A stretch of 64,000 bases of DNA from Cunninghamia lanceolata (GCA_027924645.1 BSBN01000829.1:4898001-4962000), one strand, 5' to 3'. Shown: positions 22,413 through 35,085, counted from the stretch's first letter. The notes: generated by a model from the letters alone, not told the origin. Numbers and translations: made by a program.

Positions 22413-24180
22413 TGTTGATGATTATTTTTACACATTCATAAGAAAAGTTAAAATTCACAAAATGAACCTAAATGTCATAAAAGATATGAAGAAATCAATT
22501 AAGATTACTTAATCCCAAGCTTCTGTATGGTCAGGTCTTGACCTTGTGGATAATTTAGTAGGTTAATGTGAAGCTGTAATATGCAAGGGGCCTTACGTGA
22601 TTTAAGGTGTTTTATGATTCACTAGACTCTAATTATGCAAAATATCACAAATATCAACATTTATTCATTCCTTTGCATAAACCTATTATTGTATTAGAAA
22701 GCTTTATATGATTCATATTAACATAAGCTTTCCTTTTCAAATATTATGACAATTGTCAAATATCAACTCAGTTGTTCATGTTTCCTTCAAATATCAAACA
22801 ATCACCTTTAAATTTCTGCATTTAAGCTAAGTATTTCAAATGGTTGGGGAAAAGTTAGAGAAATCTAAACTAAACTTCATTCTACTATAGGATCTAAATG
22901 TTTTGTTATGCACGTTTATAAGAAATACAACAAATTTGAATAAATCCATAGACTAAATCATTAAATGTAAGCCCTGAGTATTTTCACGAACACACATTCA
23001 AGATTGCAAGCTTTAAGAGATATTGTTTCAATTACAAAGAAGAGCCAGAAGACACTCTAAATATAGATGCATAATTCTAGATTTATTTGTATTCAAAACA
23101 CACAGTCATATATGATTTACAATGTATGAATGACTCTTAGCTTCATTAATAAATTTTAGAAAACTTACAATGCTTTACAGATACAGTAAGGAAGCTAGAT
23201 GTTCCATGCATTCCTTATTGCAGACACAGGCGACCTCCTTCTAATCTAAACTACTCCTATTACAACTGCTAGCTATCCTGTAAAAAATCCCTGGTGTGAA
23301 TCCCTGTGTAAGTCATTACAGAGTAAAGGGGCTCAATATATAGCTCTGATTATCCCCAATATGGTTTCAAAAACCCTAGTCAATCAACGGTCCATATCCA
23401 AAGTGTAGCAACAACAGGGTATGTGCAGGATCATGATGGGCCAAACTATACTTCTAAGTGGCAATGAAAATACAAAAAATCAGACTTTATCAAGTTCATG
23501 TGAAATTTTGAATAGATTATCTATACAATATGAAAAATATGTAAGAATGAAATTTGTAGAGAATTGAATCTAGTTTATAGGCTACTAATTTTTGTTTAAA
23601 AAAAACTAAATTTACTTAGTGAAAATTGATTATTTCAATGAACAGCTATTAAATTTTTTAGAAAAAAATAAAAAGTGGGTGTCTGTCTAGCCAACCTAAC
23701 TATGAGTAAAATATATATAATTTTTTGAAACTTTTCAAATAAATAGAGGACTCATGTCTGGATGTGATGCATATTTATTTGAAATTTTTTTCTAATAAAA
23801 TAATTAGTTATGATTTTTTTTACTGTGACTTTTTTTAAAAAATAAAAAGTAATTTTCCAGCCAACCTAACTCGATAAAAAAAAATTCAAATTCAATTTTT
23901 TTTTTTTAACCTATAGCCAGAAAAGCATAGAGTGTGACGCAAGTTTTGGATCTCACAAAGGTGAAATGGTTTGAAAGTTATGGATGTTTTTCAATCAGTG
24001 TGTCCATCAGGATTTCAGAGACACGGTGTATTGAAAATTATTAATAATTATTTAATAAAATGATAACCAAATAAATCTTATATTTTTAGAAAGCTAACAA
24101 TTTTTTCTATAAACCCTTTTCGTTTTATCAAATTTACATAAAAAAAGTCATCAGCACGAAGGGTGAAGTTCGAAGAAGAG
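22413..24180. other. Unassigned AT-rich stretch
   Basis: I see no gene, repeat array or LTR edge beyond the TGTTGATG terminus. A phrase GCCAACCTAACT occurs twice (about 23690 and 23859), each next to AT-rich sequence, which may reflect a small local duplication. Confidence 0.5.
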
Positions 24181-24262
24181 ACTGAAACATTAAAACACGT
24201 TACAATCCATAAAAAGTCAACAATCAAAACGGATATCAGTATTGCTTCGGTAAAAGCAACTC

Positions 24263-24300
24263 AAAATGGATATTCGTTCTGAAAACGGATATCCGTTTTC
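24263..24300 (+). repeat. Left inverted copy of the GGATATCC palindrome motif
   Basis: The 38-bp segment matches the reverse complement of 41678-41715 at 32 of 38 positions. Its last 20 bases (24281-24300) are a perfect palindrome, GAAAACGGATATCCGTTTTC. Related palindromes lie at 26201-26220, 26264-26295, 37246-37290 and 37365-37385. It may be a subterminal or terminal repeat of the DNA transposon inside. Confidence 0.7.
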
Positions 24301-24619
24301 TTGTTCTATGAAAAATTTTGTACCATTCGTTTTTTATGAAGAGAAGCAACATATTTTGTACCATTGGTATTGTTTCACCGAAGATACAATCCATGGGTAT
24401 AACGTTTATGTATGCGTGGACATTTCGTGTATATCTTGCTATCGTTTATTGTGGTTGTAAATGGTGAATGTACATGTCAAAGGATACAAAGGTTGATCGG
24501 CCATATCGAGAAAATTGGGAAAAGATACGTTAGTCAACTGGTTATAACAAGTCATGTTATGTATAGGCTAAATTGAAGACATCAGACTGACAATAGTTAT
24601 CGAAGAGACAAAGTTCCAT

Positions 24620-25235
24620 TGAGCCGACAACATTGATCTCACCAATCAAGTCATATCGGGGTGACAATCATTAAGTGTCACTGATGGGTTATTTATTGGC
24701 ACATCGAAAGAACGGTTGAGAACTACACCGATGAGAGGGAGTCACACCGACAGAAGGAACATCAGAAAGTGATGGACTCTTGGAGGTGAGAAGAAAAGTG
24801 TCACCGATAGCGGCGGTCTGGCCGATGGTGTAGTTCAGTGTTTATTGTTTCGGTGTGAGATACGATATCAAAAATTGAAGAGAATGTCTGACTGATGTAG
24901 AAGTCTTACCGATGACTAATGGACGGTAAACACATCGGGGAGAGTTATAATGTCAGAATGCAAGTAAAAAGTCTCACCGAGGGTATTGGTCTTACCGATA
25001 GACAAGGGTGGTGAATCTCACATCGGAGTAAGTGTGTATATCGGAGAACAATGGAGGAGTCACACCAACAGCATAAGCCTAAGCAATGGATTCTACACAT
25101 CGGCGAGAGGTCCCACATCGGGCTAACAAATTTGAAGGTTACCGATAATGATAAGTCTGGCCGACAATAGAGAAAGGAAGAACATGTGAAGCATAGTTCG
25201 ATGAGACATTAGAAATGTCTTGCCGATAGTAAAGA
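24620..25235. promoter_or_regulatory. Dense CCGAT/ATCGG motif cluster upstream of a TATA box
   Basis: About twenty copies of CCGAT, CCGAC or their complements occur in 0.6 kb, for example TCACCGATAG (24801), TTACCGATAG (24992), ACATCGGGG (24931) and TTGCCGATAG (25220). Three are RCCGAC, the core of the plant cold/drought element bound by DREB/CBF factors (24623, 24746, 25160). A TATA box follows at 25405. This resembles an LTR or transposon promoter region. Function is inferred from motifs only. Confidence 0.5.
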
Positions 25236-25404
25236 AAGAGTGTATTTCAGTCTTGTTTGGACCTTGGGAAGGATATTTTAAAAGCTATTTGAGCAATTGG
25301 TGGGTTAATGGGTATTTTACACCCTGTTTGTAATCTTTTGTTGTGTTGCTCTACATCACTTGTCTACAACATACAAAGTTTACCTTTCTCACCCATACCT
25401 TCAG

Positions 25405-25413
25405 TATATAAAG
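25405..25413 (+). promoter_or_regulatory. TATA box candidate
   Basis: TATATAAAG lies in a plus-strand context, with a CAGTCAGTGCAATC stretch about 35 bp downstream that could hold a transcription start. It sits after the CCGAT cluster and about 1 kb before the transposase frame. Confidence 0.45.
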
Positions 25414-25419
25414 GACATT

Positions 25420-26200
25420 AATAGGGAATTTTTAATTTCCACTCAGTCAGTGCAATCTAGGAGAGGATAGATTGTCTAAAGTTGTGATCTATTTCCATTT
25501 ACACTTGCCATAACTACAAATGCTTAGTGTTTATTCTCAACCCCGGTATATGAATAAAATGTGACCTATTGTTCTAATAGGCCTATAGGGACAAAGAGGT
25601 GATAAAGCCTTTAATTTTAAACATGACATGGTTTTGATAACTTCCCATATTGGTAAGGTCCTGGATGACAATCCTTTGATGCACCTAATTATAATAGGTG
25701 TTATGATAGTCCTTGGTATCTTTTCATTTCTTTCTTGAATGGCCTGCAAATAAGACATAAGACATATTAGATCCTTCATAAATAAGAATTCTCATACATT
25801 ACATTTAAACTTAAACTCCCTAAACATCCATCAATCTATCCATTAATATCAAAATGCCATGAATATCCTATGATCAACCATTCTAATTCCTAGGATAGTC
25901 ATATATTGCAATTTTGCTTCTCTATACTAAAATAGCCCAAGGACTATCTAACCTTGAATTTGTATTTTAACAATCTAATGTCTTTACGAATAACCCTGAG
26001 CCTTCTTTTGGGACAACATTTTTGCCTTTAGAAGCTCCTCATTTGATGATAGCCTAAAATCAAAAAATGGCTTATATCCAGAGCTTTATTAAGTTGATAC
26101 CTAGGTGGATTAGTGTGTAAACATTGAAATTAGATGGTAATTCACAAGTTTATTGAATAATACAATGAATCCCTAGTCTAGAATCCAAATGTACATAATA
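25420..26200. other. Unassigned stretch before the transposase region
   Basis: No credible frame is present. Short minus-strand frames here lack any recognisable domain. If 25405 is a real TATA box this would be leader sequence. Confidence 0.4.
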
Positions 26201-26295
26201 AAATGGATATCTGTTTTGTAGTAGCCATATGGACGTTGCAAGTGTCCATTGCAAAGAATTGGGCTTTTACAAAATGGATATCCATTTTGTAAAAG
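26201..26295. repeat. GGATATCC palindromes, including a perfect 32-bp palindrome
   Basis: 26264-26295 is a perfect 32-bp palindrome centred on GGATATCC, with arms CTTTTACAAAATGGAT. 26201-26220 (AAATGGATATCTGTTTTGTA) is a second, imperfect copy 45 bp to the left. They lie about 170 bp before the transposase start, a typical position for transposase-binding subterminal repeats. Confidence 0.8.
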
Positions 26296-26465
26296 TAGAA
26301 AAAAGAAAAAAGGAATATTGTTGGGCCCGACTTCTGCAACTAGAGACCATCTGCTGTCGAAATACTCGTGATTTCTAGCTATGACAGTGAAAGGAATATT
26401 TTTATGCATTTTTGGAGACACAATTTTCTTGTTACAATCATAAGGGTGATATTTTTGTTCCCCTA

Positions 26466-29434
26466 ATGGGGAGCAACAATCGTCGTAAAGCAAAAAGGAT
26501 GAGGAAAGTTACATTGGAGGAAATTGAAGCAATTAGGAAAAAAGATAGGGAAAGGAAGAGGATTCAAAGTGTGGGTTTGGCGAATGCTCATCAAGGTGAA
26601 TCTTCTTCTTTACCATCTAATGACATGCAAATTGAAGATGTTAATTTTGATTATAATGAAATTTTAGATAAGAATGAAATTCACCATGATATTGCAAATG
26701 AAAATATTAAAAAATGTTATGAAACACCTATTCATAATAGCAATACCATGGACAAAGAAGAAGAAGAAAAATGAAGACGTGCACTTGAAGAAAGTGGATA
26801 TGAACATCATGATGTTGAAGTGGCACTCCATAATCCATTTGTTGATAAAATTGATGAGGTTGATAACATGGATGAAACAAGAACAATTAATGTATCTCCA
26901 AATTTCATAAGAAGAGAAGACATTTGTCAAGAAGAGAATAACCGTGATGAAATTGGAAAACACCCAAAAACCCCAAAATGGTTACTTGAAATTGATGAGA
27001 ACATAATGGAAAAACTTGAAGGCAAGAGGTCATCACGAATGATTCGGTTGTGGGCTACAAAACTCTTCAATGAATACTTTGAGAAGAAAACATTAACCGA
27101 ACAATACTAACTTTTTGTACAATTATTAAAGATGTACAAAATGAGACCTTTACTAAAGAAATTAAAGATTTGGTTAAATAAAGTGTCCGATCGGAATAAA
27201 ATTATTGTAAGAAGCCTTTTCAATGCACTCAATTCTATTGGAAAGACTAGCAAGGAGAAAGATAAAAGAGCTGCCCGTAGAGTAATAACAACCTCAATAG
27301 TAAGCAAACAATTAAGAAATGCTCAATTAATGAGGCAAACTTGTGTTGACTTAAGATTGAATCGTAAAACATTGTCAAAAGCACTAGCATTAAGATCAAA
27401 GCTAGATAGTCCTGTTGCCAATGATACTTGGGCTTTCAATGGTAGGCTTCCATGAGTTGACAAGAAGCTAATTGATAGCACAAAGGAAGAAATTGAACGA
27501 TTTTGGCACACTAACTCTAGGGTATCGCCGAATGCAAAAGATGTTGTAAAGTTAAGAATTGGTGATAAAGACCGCACACCACATCCTAAACATTACTTGG
27601 AATGTAGCCAAACAACATTGTGCAAACAATATTGTGAAACTCACCCAGGTATGACAATCTCACAAAGAGCATTTGAATCTCTTAAGCCATTTTATTGTGT
27701 TCCTCTTAAAGTTCGTAATACATGTTGGTGCAAATACCATGTAGAACTTTCTATGTACCATGAATTATTATGCAATATTCATTCTACTTTGCACACTAAT
27801 GAAATGTTACAGGAGTGTGGTGCAATTCAACTACCAAAGTCATCTAGGGACTTATTGGATTTATTTCTATGTATTAGAGATGATGGTTGCATGTTCTACA
27901 AGAATGATTGTTTAAATGAAAAGTGTTTACAATGTGGTGGGTTATCAAAGTTTGTATCATGTTTTCATGAGGGCAACGAGCATGATTTTGGAAAGAGAAT
28001 GGTTGAGAAAAAGAGATATGAGACAGTGAAATACAATTTGAAAAGTGGAGGTGAAGGTTCTAGATGTGAGTTGATTGTAAGAGAGGTAAGTATTGCTGAT
28101 TTTATTGACGATTTTAAGAAAAATATTTTCTACAAGTATGTCAGACATAGCCACAGGTCTCGATGGTTAGATCAACAGTTCAGGATGTGTAAAGACTCTT
28201 TCCCGATTGGAACTATTGTCTTTGTAGTTGATTTTGCAGAAAACTATACATTGCAAACCCAAAATGAAGTTCAATCGTAGTACTACAATTCTATTTAGAT
28301 TGCTATTTTTGTTCACATCACATACAGACATGCCCCTGAGAGTATAGAAGAGAATAGGAAGATTATCAGAGAATACCATTTTTACATGAGTGATGATTGA
28401 TCTCATTCAGCAGAGTTTGTGCAATATTGTTTTCAACAATTTTATGGGTTCTTGCAAGAAAAAGATATTAGAATAGATGAACATCTCATTTGGTCAGATA
28501 ATTGCACTGGTCAATTCAAGAATGCTCGTAATTTCTATTGGTTGAGCAAAATGCATGGAGAGAAGGGTATACCTCATATTTAAAATTTTTTTGAAGCTGG
28601 GCACGGAAAAGGTGAACATGATGGAGCAGGTGCATGCGTGAAGAGAGCTCTTTTTAAAGAACAACTAAAGATTAGAGGTGGTGCTACATTCAGTAATGCA
28701 GATTCCATTGTTAAGTGGTGTAACTATGCATTGTCATGAGGAGTGGCTCTTGATTTTGAAGTGCGCAGGTTCTTTTGGTTGGTTGATGATGGGATAGCGA
28801 TAGAGAAATTGGAATGTCAAAGAATTAGTGAATCATCAAAGATGCATTCATTTCAAAGCTCAAATGCAAGTACATGGACTATTTGGACATGAGAATTAAC
28901 TTGTTTTTGTCAGAGTTGTATTAAATGTGATTGGAATAATTGTGAGTCAAGTGAGTGGGTAGATGCATGGATTCCACAATATTTAATCCCTTTATATGAA
29001 GGTCAATCACCTTCCATCAATGACATGGAGAGCTCATTTGACTATGAATATCTTTCAGACCTTGTACAGCCAGGTCATGTTTATGCAGTTGTTGCACCAC
29101 ATGGAAATGAAGAGAGGTCAGACTATTGGTTGGCACGATGTGTACAGGGAAAACAAAAGCTAACACAACCTATGATAGATGATGATGGGTTATTGCTGGG
29201 ACTTGGTTACGAACATATATGGTTAAAAAGAATGGCATCCCGGCCTTTGAAGACTTTGAGAAGCATAAAACCATATTGATGTATTCTCACCTAGTTGTAG
29301 CAACAAATGCCAAGTTACTAAAGCATCGTGGAAAACCAAAATCAAAAGAACTATGGACAATTAGTAATGCTGATCATGAAGCAATATTGGATACTTTGAA
29401 GGTAAGAGATGACCCGTCAGATATGCTTGACTAG
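26466..29434 (+). pseudogene. DDE-type DNA-transposase relic, about 990 codons
   Basis: One frame stays open from the ATG at 26466 to about 29215 apart from nine stops (26772, 27108, 27453, 28278, 28296, 28398, 28581, 28737, 28890), then shifts by one base and ends at 29434. The N-terminus is basic and acidic by turns. A Cys/His-rich part (NTCWCKYHVE near 27720; CLQCGGLSKFVSCFH near 27930) may bind zinc. An RNase-H-like core follows: VVDFAENY (Asp codon 28230), WSDNCTGQFKNARNF (Asp 28497) and FFEAGHGKGEHDGAG (Glu 28593 or 28611). The C-terminal part (APHGNEERSDYWLARC) resembles a small beta-barrel reader domain. I recall similar uncharacterised proteins in mosses and animals. A Kyakuja-Dileera-Zisupton relation is possible but unproven. 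It is inactive as read. Confidence 0.7.
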
Positions 29435-29577
29435 CATTTAAACTTCCAGATGGATAGGTATGACATTTTTTATCTTAACTTGTTCTTGTTTTTTCTATTT
29501 TTTAGAATTGTTTTATTAAAAATCTTGTTACTTTAATTGTAATGCATGCTTTTGACTATACAGGACTGCGAATAAAG

Positions 29578-29650
29578 TTATTTTACATGGCATCGTAGAT
29601 TATTTTGCATGGCATCATAAATTATTTTGTATGGCATCATAGGTTATTTT
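29578..29650. repeat. 22-bp tandem repeat, 3.3 copies
   Basis: TTATTTTACATGGCATCGTA and two variants with GCATGGCATCATAA and GTATGGCATCATAG follow each other, ending in a partial TTATTTT. Confidence 0.85.
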
Positions 29651-29917
29651 GACTATACTCGAGGTATGATTTTTAGTTCTCATTTGTATTTCTTAATATT
29701 GCACATTTGTACCTTTTTCTACATAAGGCATTCCATGAGATGACATGTATTTGATGTCTTTTGTCGAATAGTTCATGTGCCTTGTCTATGCTTTCACATA
29801 TTACATACATGTGTCACATGGCAATTGCAACTACAACATCTGACAAAATTCTCATTTCTTTGAGGTATTCCACCAAATAGTTCATGTGCCTTGCCTATGC
29901 TTCCTTACTTTGCATTC

Positions 29918-30095
29918 TTATAAAAGTCCTATAACAGTCATAATTAATCTTCATACTAATCTTGATAGTAATCTTGCCATCATTGTATTCCATGAGATGA
30001 CAGTCCTATAACAGTCCTATACATGTCTACTAGGATAGTTTTAACTACAACAGTCCTAGAATAGTCCTAAAATAGTACTAGAACAGTCCTATAAT
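29918..30095. repeat. Degenerate AACAGTCCTA short repeats
   Basis: CCTATAACAGTC, ACAGTCCTATAACAGTCC, ACAGTCCTAGAATAGTCC and related words recur about nine times with irregular spacing. There is no coding potential. Confidence 0.65.
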
Positions 30096-30638
30096 AAGCG
30101 CAACATTTAATGTACATATTTATGATATTCATGTTTACTTTTAAATCTACTTGTTCATGCTTCTCACAGGACGTCACCTCCCCTACCCATCCAGCTCTAT
30201 AGAAGAAGAGAGACAACAAATGATCAAAAGGGATCACCAATTGGTGGTAAGTGATTGATTACTTATGTCATGTTATATATTTTGAATATTAAATTCTATA
30301 TTAATGTGCACGTTGTTTGATTGTATTAATATGTGGAAATTCAAAAATCTCTATCGAGGAGGTCTAGTCGATGAGTGATAGAAGATGAGTCATTGACTAG
30401 TTCACCATCTTCATGGCCTAGCAAGAGCCATAGATTATTTGATAGCAATCCATAGGAGATTTGATTTTGGGACATTTTGTTACATATGTGTATTTGGCTT
30501 TGTAAACATACTTTTGTATGTTATCGATGTATATCATTGTATATACCCATATGGTTTTATTTGTACATGCCTATATGGCTTGATATATACACTATACATT
30601 ATTTTCATGACATTATGTGCATATATGTACATATAAGA

Positions 30639-30770
30639 TCCTAATTTGGCACAAGTAGGGAGAATGCTTGCACAGGTTATGGAATTTGGTTTTAAACGTT
30701 CCAATTGTATTTGCTTCAAAGTTTCTAAAGCCTTTTCAAAAAATCCATTTTGTGCATATCTTGCAATCAT
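30639..30770 (-). pseudogene. Pentatricopeptide-repeat (PPR) gene fragment
   Basis: The minus strand encodes about 44 residues of PPR type: MIARYAQNGFFEKALETLK, then QIQLERLKPNSITCASILPT, then CAKLG. This covers slightly more than one 35-residue repeat in the phrasing of plant PLS-class PPR proteins, which bind organellar RNA. The flanks are unrelated, so it is a captured or stranded scrap without start or stop. The reading is secure for the motif, not for any function. Confidence 0.75.
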
Positions 30771-30779
30771 TGCATTCCT

Positions 30780-31518
30780 TCATTTACAACACATGATTAA
30801 ATAAGAAGATGCATATTTACAACACTTAAGACCTTCATGAAATGATACATTGGTTTCTTGATATTCAATCATGCATTGGAGATCTTCAAAGTGTTAAATA
30901 TGTTTGAAGTGATGAAGAAACTTGTTATTTTGATGTATTTCACCTCCAAACTTTCGCCTAGAAATGAAGGTGCTAATCCTTTATCAAACTAACCTAAAAG
31001 TGCACCTTGGTACTTAGGGCACTAGATTATGATTGATCAACCTAAAATGTGCACCTAAGGCTAGATAGTGAATTGGAAGGATAAAATGCATCATCAAAGG
31101 AGTTGATAGTTATTAAAGGAATCAAATGATGACTTGGGCGCACATCTACCTCTCTACACCATATGTGACTAGTGCCAATTATTGAATAAACAACCTAGAA
31201 TGAGTGCCTTACTATTTGAGGTGCTAGTTCATGCTTCTAGAACACCAAAAGTGTGCCTCGATGTTGAGGCACTAGCTCTTACTCAAGCAACCTTGAAAGT
31301 GCACTTTCACAAGGAGGTTAAAATGTATTATCAAAGGATTAAGTTGAATCAAGGAATCATCATTGAAGACAAGTAAAACATGACTGTGAATGAGGTACGC
31401 TTTTCATCATCTCTAACCTCACAATTGCGCCTTCCATTGGAAGCTCATATTGTGCCTAAAGGAATGGTACTGAGATATCATCCATGTCAATGATTGAGAA
31501 TGTGTCAACCGGAACAAT
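30780..31518. other. Unassigned stretch with GTGCACCT/GCACTAG words
   Basis: Phrases such as AAGTGCACCTTGG, AATGTGCACCTAAGG, AAAGTGTGCCTCG and AAAGTGCACTTTC recur between 31000 and 31310. This suggests a very decayed repeat with a period near 50-100 bp. No gene is supported. Confidence 0.4.
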
Positions 31519-33922
31519 ATTTTTTGTTCTGCTCATCGTGGGGTCGAACAGACTACGCCAACGCGTCGGGGTGGGTGGGTAAATGCTAGTGGAGGTCTCA
31601 TTTTGTGCGCCAAGCCTCCCAGTCATTTCGGGCAAGAGGCTACCGGCAAAGTCCCTTAAGATCCCTGAGACCAAAAAACTGCCAAACTTTGATGGGGCAA
31701 TTCTTAGAATTCGTGATAGTTGGGAATGTTTTGTTTGGACCTACAGGTGCATGTGGCATCCATCCATAATAACCTCTCTCATTTTTGGTCAACTCCATTC
31801 CGTTTGACCGTGCTGAAATCAAACGCATTGTTGCAAAATGCTTCAATTTTATGTAGTGGAAAGGTGCTAGGTGTGACATTTTTCATTCCATAGCTCATGC
31901 AGTCAAATGAATTGCGCCAATGCATCAGGGTGGGTAGGTAAATGCTAGTGGAGGTCTCATTTTGTGCGCCAAGCCTCCCAGTCATTCCGGGCAAGAGGCT
32001 ACCGGCAAAGTCCCTTAAGATCCCTGAGACTAAAAAACTGCCAAACTTTGGCGGGGCAGTTCTCAAAATTCATGATAGTTGGGATTGTTCTATTTGGACC
32101 TATAGGTGTATGTGGCATCCATCCACAATAACCTCTCTCATTTTTGGTCAACTCCATTCCGTTTGACCATGCCAAAATCAAATGCATTTTTGCAAAATGC
32201 TTCAATTTGATGCAGTGGAAAGGTGCTAGGTGTGACATTTTTCATTTCATAGCTCATGGGGTCGAACGGACTACGCCAACGTGTCAGGGTGGGCAGGTAA
32301 ATGCTAGTGGAGGTCTCATTTTATGCACCAAGCGTCCCAGTCATTCCAGGCAAGAGGCTACCGGCAAAGTCCCTTAAGATCCCTGAGACCAAAAAACTAT
32401 CAAACTTTGACAAAGCAGTTCTCAGAATTCATGATAGTTGGGATTGTTCTGTTTGACCTACAGGTGCATGTGGCATCTATCCACAATAACCTCTCTCATC
32501 ATTGGTCAAATCTATTCTATTTGACCGTACCGAAATGAAATGCATTATTGCAAAATGCTTCAATTTAATGCAGTGGAAAGGTGCTAGGTGCAACATTTTT
32601 CATTCCATAGCTTGTGGCGTCAAATGGACTGCTTCAATGCATCAGGGTGGGTGGGTAAATGCTAGTGGAGGTCTTGTTTTGTTCACCAAGCGTCCCAGTC
32701 ATTCTGAGCAAGAGGCTACCGGTAAAGTCCCTTAAGATCCCTGAGACCAAAAAATAGCCAAACTTTGACGGAGCAGTTCTCAGAATTCGTGACAGTTGGG
32801 ATTGTTCTGTTTGGACCTACAGGTGTACGTGGCATCCGTCCACAATAACCTCTCTCATTTTTGGTCAACTCCATTCTGTTTGACCATGCCGAAATTAAAC
32901 GCATTGTTGCAAAATGCTTCAATTTGATACAGTGGAAAGGTGCTAGGTGCGACATTTTTCATTCCATAACTCGTGCGGTCAAACGGACTATGCCAATGTG
33001 TCGGGGTGGGCGGGTAAATGCTATTGGAGGTCTCGTTTTGTGCGCCAAGCCTCCCTGTCATTCTAGGCAAGAGGCTACCAGCAAAGTCCCTTAAGATCCC
33101 TGAGACCAAAAAACTGCCAAACTTTGATGGGGCAGTTCTCAGAATTCGTGATAGTTGGGATTGTTCTGTTTGGACCTACAAGTGCACGTGGCATCCATCC
33201 ACAATAACCTCTCTCATTTTTGGTCAACTCCATTCCATTTGACCGCGCCAAAATGAAATGCATTGTTGCAAAATGCTTCAATTTGATGCAGTAGAAAGGT
33301 GCTAGGTGCGACATTTTTCATTCCATAGCTCGTGGGGTCAAACGGACTACGCCAATGCATCAGGGTGGGTGGGTAAATGCTAGTGGAGGTCTCATTTTGT
33401 GCACCAAGCATCTCAGGGATCTTAAGGGACTTTGCCGGTAGCCTCTTGCCCGGAATGACTGGGAGGCTTGGCGCACAAAACGAGACCTCCACTAGTATTT
33501 ACCCACCCACCCCAATGCGTTGGCATAGTCCATTTGACCCCATGAGCTATGGAATGAAAAATGTCGCACCTAGCACCTTTCCACTGCATCAAATTGAAGC
33601 ATTTTGCAACAATGCGTTTGATTTTGGCACGGTCAAACAGAATGGAGTTGACCAAAAATGAGAGAGGTTATTGTGGAAGGATGTCATGTGCACCTGCAGG
33701 TCCAAACAGAATATTCCCAACTATCATGAATTCTAAGAACTACCCGGTCAAAGTTTGGCAGTTTTTTGGTCTCAGGGATCTGAAGGGACTTTGTCGGTAG
33801 CCTCTTGCCTAGAATGACAGGGATGCTTGGCACACAAAATGAGACCTCCCCTAGCATTTACCTGCCCACCTCGACACATTGGTGAAGTTCGTTCGACCCC
33901 ACGATGAGCAGAACAAAAAAAT
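31519..33922. mobile_element. Fold-back element built of 359-bp tandem monomers
   Basis: Five direct monomers start at about 31540, 31899, 32259, 32617 and 32976, and a sixth at 33335 is cut at about 33414. There the sequence flips and runs as the reverse complement for about 500 bp. The outer ends are inverted repeats: ATTTTTTGTTCTGCTCATCG at 31519, with its complement ending at 33922. The whole can fold on itself with arms of about 0.5 kb. No target duplication is evident. Frames of 72-79 codons recur in each monomer on both strands but follow from the repeat. Confidence 0.85.
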
Positions 33923-35085
33923 GGCACCTGGCAAGGTTTTTGCTATTAGGATCTTAAGTGACTTTACTCTTATGGAGTAATGTATCATCAAAGACCCTAG
34001 TTTTCATAAGAGGAAACATGTGATTTTAAGAGGTTTTTGGGAATGTGACTTTAGCCTTCCACTCCTTATCTAATGACGAGTTTATTCTTAGAGTTTGATG
34101 GCTTTTATGAGGATATACACAATGTTGTTTTAGGATAGTCATAAACCCTAATGCAACTTATAAACCCTCTTTGCATAGTAATTTCATGAATGACTGTCTT
34201 GTAGGATTTACATATATACATACATACATATATATATGATCTCGTAGGCATCTAGGTTTCATACACAAATTGCAATAGTTGTAGATCCAACCTCCTATCA
34301 ATGAGAGTTGAATAATAGTAAATAGAGAGCTTCTCGGCCATAAATGGGATTTGCATACACACACACACCCAACTGAAATAGTATCCTTATTGGCCTTATT
34401 GGCACCTCCCCCCAAGATGTAAGTTTTTTATGTTTATAATGTGCCCCCAGTGTCCTTGACATAGAGTTTCTTGACATTAATTTCATTCAAACATGTCTTT
34501 AATTCATCTTCAAAATGTTTTCAATACATCTCCAATGCCTTTTCCATGAAGGTTTATGCATATTTATACATGATTTGAGGGAAACCAATAGTCTCCAACT
34601 GACTCTTGAGTACTTGACTATTCATCTTCCATACTTTTGCATTTTTTTTACATTTTTCATATGACAACTTTGACATATTTACAAAATTTGACAAGATGAA
34701 GACTAAATACATGTTGAAATGGTTTATCATGACCTTATTTTATTAGGGCATATATAAGGAATTTTTTCATATTGATTCTATTGATTCTATTGATCTAAAA
34801 CCATTCTCTTGATCTAAAACCATTCTCAATGCTAAACATATCATCAATGGACTCAAGAACTATCATCATAATGTATGGCATCATGGGAAGTATCATGACT
34901 TGCACATAAGGAATTTAAATTATATTGTATATCAAGGTGTATATACATTAAAATTTAGTCCATAATGGTAGACATATACAAAAATTTGGCAAATATGCCA
35001 ACTCAAAATATTTTTTACAAAATGTGGCATATGCCATGTCTCAAAATCTATATACAATCTACATGCCAAATAGCTACATCAAATA
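33923..35085. other. Unassigned AT-rich stretch with microsatellites
   Basis: (TACA)n/(TATA)n lies at about 34210-34240 and (CA)n at 34358-34368. The phrase CCATTCTCTTGATCTAAAA is partly duplicated at about 34795-34830. There is no gene signal; it lies just beyond the 3' end of the minus-strand gene. Confidence 0.5.

Noticed and set aside
31583..33800. Recurrent 72-79-codon frames in each 359-bp monomer
   Set aside because: They occur on both strands and in more than one frame of every monomer, so they follow from low divergence rather than coding.
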